From contig JAMOUF010000226.1 in assembly GCA_027068245.1 (NCBI GenBank), positions 1-7,065 of the forward strand: a stretch of DNA of 7,065 nucleotides, written 5' to 3'. The position numbers were made by a program, and so were the translations under genes. The notes under the pieces are model-generated. The model saw nothing but the letters and a program-made list of their open reading frames with translations, did not search any database and was not told where the DNA came from. Shown one piece after another: positions 6,608 to 7,065 of this stretch (within the stretch, counting starts at the first letter, position 1; each line of letters opens with the position of its first letter). The DNA is from Campylobacterales bacterium. GTDB lineage: Bacteria; Campylobacterota; Campylobacteria; Campylobacterales; Nitratiruptoraceae.

Positions 6608-7065
6608 TGTTGACGCACCTGCCCTTCATAGCCTCATCCGCCTCGCTGCTCTCTTCAAACCCCAGCGCCTTTAGTCTCTCCAAAATTGGCGGATGGGAGT
6701 AGTAGAAGAATATATAAAGGGGATGTGAGAGAGGAAAGTGGCTGTTCTCCTCCACCAGTTTCAATAGAGCGTTTCTAAGGTTCGCCCTGCCCGCAAGCTC
6801 ACTGCCGTATCTGTCCGCCGCAAATTCGTTTCTTCTGCTGACGAAATTTATAAGCGGCATAAAGAAGAAGAAAAATACCGGACTTAAAAGCAAAAACATA
6901 ACGATTTTGCTGTAAGGCGCCTGGGGCGGGATACCCACGGCTATATAGAGCTGCTGGGGCAGATTGGCGAAAATATAGAAAAGTGCGAAGAACATAACTC
7001 CAAGCATTGCGATGTTTTTATAGATATCTTTATGTTTGAAATGTCCCAGCTCATGCCCCAAAACC
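6597..7065 (-). CDS. M48 family (Ste24/CAAX protease-like) zinc metalloprotease, C-terminal part, cut by the right edge
   Basis: The last 155 residues of a membrane-bound zinc metalloprotease are present; the N-terminus lies beyond the window. Numbering from the first visible residue, the zinc site HELGH is at 4-8 and the third-ligand region NEFAAD at 79-84 (E80, D84), the HExxH...ExxxD arrangement of M48. Hydrophobic segments at about 18-34 and 54-74 flank these motifs. The tail SHPLYIFFYYSHPPILERL (107-125) is the Ste24-type C-terminal block, so this is closer to Ste24 than to HtpX. Bacterial members are thought to act in membrane protein quality control, with active site facing the cytoplasm. 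There is no real start in the window: the TTG at 7061 encodes an internal residue just before the zinc motif. It is upstream of prmC, overlapping it by 11 nt. Confidence 0.92.
   Translation of the reverse strand, partial: VLGHELGHFKHKDIYKNIAMLGVMFFALFYIFANLPQQLYIAVGIPPQAPYSKIVMFLLLSPVFFFFFMPLINFVSRRNEFAADRYGSELAGRANLRNALLKLVEENSHFPLSHPLYIFFYYSHPPILERLKALGFEESSEADEAMKGRCVNIED

Noticed and set aside
6423..6702. Overlapping plus-strand frames of 75-83 codons
   Set aside because: They are antisense to the prmC start and the M48 protease end, both well supported; composition is typical of shadow frames.
7059..7061. TTG as the start of the M48 protease
   Set aside because: It is immediately before the zinc-binding HELGH, the frame stays open to the window edge, and M48 proteases have a long N-terminal part before this motif.
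1..7065. Possible mobile element, phage, CRISPR, RNA gene or new defence system
   Set aside because: Coding sequences fill the window except for gaps of 60 bp or less, all are recognisable housekeeping or envelope families, and no direct-repeat array, tRNA-like fold or transposase was seen.

Overview
The window looks like an ordinary chromosomal housekeeping region from a member of the Campylobacterota (formerly Epsilonproteobacteria). Three things point there: a SurA/PpiD-like periplasmic fold protein directly upstream of ftsA-ftsZ, which is the reduced division cluster typical of that phylum; protein sequences that resemble that group; and a sigma70-type promoter with phased T-tracts in place of a clear -35 box. 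AGA/AGG arginine and ATA isoleucine codons are common. GC is roughly mid-40s per cent, estimated by eye from a few sampled lines. I cannot name the genus.

Layout from left to right. Positions 1-517 (minus) hold the N-terminal 172 codons of bioA (biotin synthesis), running off the left edge. Positions 518-577 are a 60-bp divergent promoter region with a candidate promoter for each direction. Positions 578-4546 (plus) form a tight three-gene operon: a membrane-anchored SurA/PpiD-like chaperone, ftsA and ftsZ. Positions 4547-4554 separate the convergent stop codons of ftsZ and mlaF, and a small inverted repeat spans both stops. Positions 4555-7065 (minus) form a tight four-gene operon. In transcription order it holds a Ste24-type M48 zinc protease (N-terminus beyond the right edge), prmC, a four-helix DUF4149 membrane protein and an MlaF-type ABC ATPase. 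There is no non-coding stretch longer than 60 bp. I see no RNA gene, mobile element, CRISPR array or attachment site.

FtsA anchors FtsZ filaments to the inner membrane, and the protein encoded before them is a likely envelope chaperone. The minus operon mixes envelope functions (protease, small membrane protein, lipid-transport ATPase) with PrmC, which methylates release factors. Starts are dominated by TTG: ftsA, mlaF, prmC and probably the DUF4149 gene. For three of these an AAGG-type Shine-Dalgarno 5-6 nt upstream fixes the start.

I looked for a new system and did not find one. The best leads are modest: overlapping face-to-face promoters between bioA and the division operon, a 'peptidylprolyl isomerase' that seems to lack the parvulin catalytic motifs, an mlaF with no mlaE beside it, and a start site that probably needs correcting.
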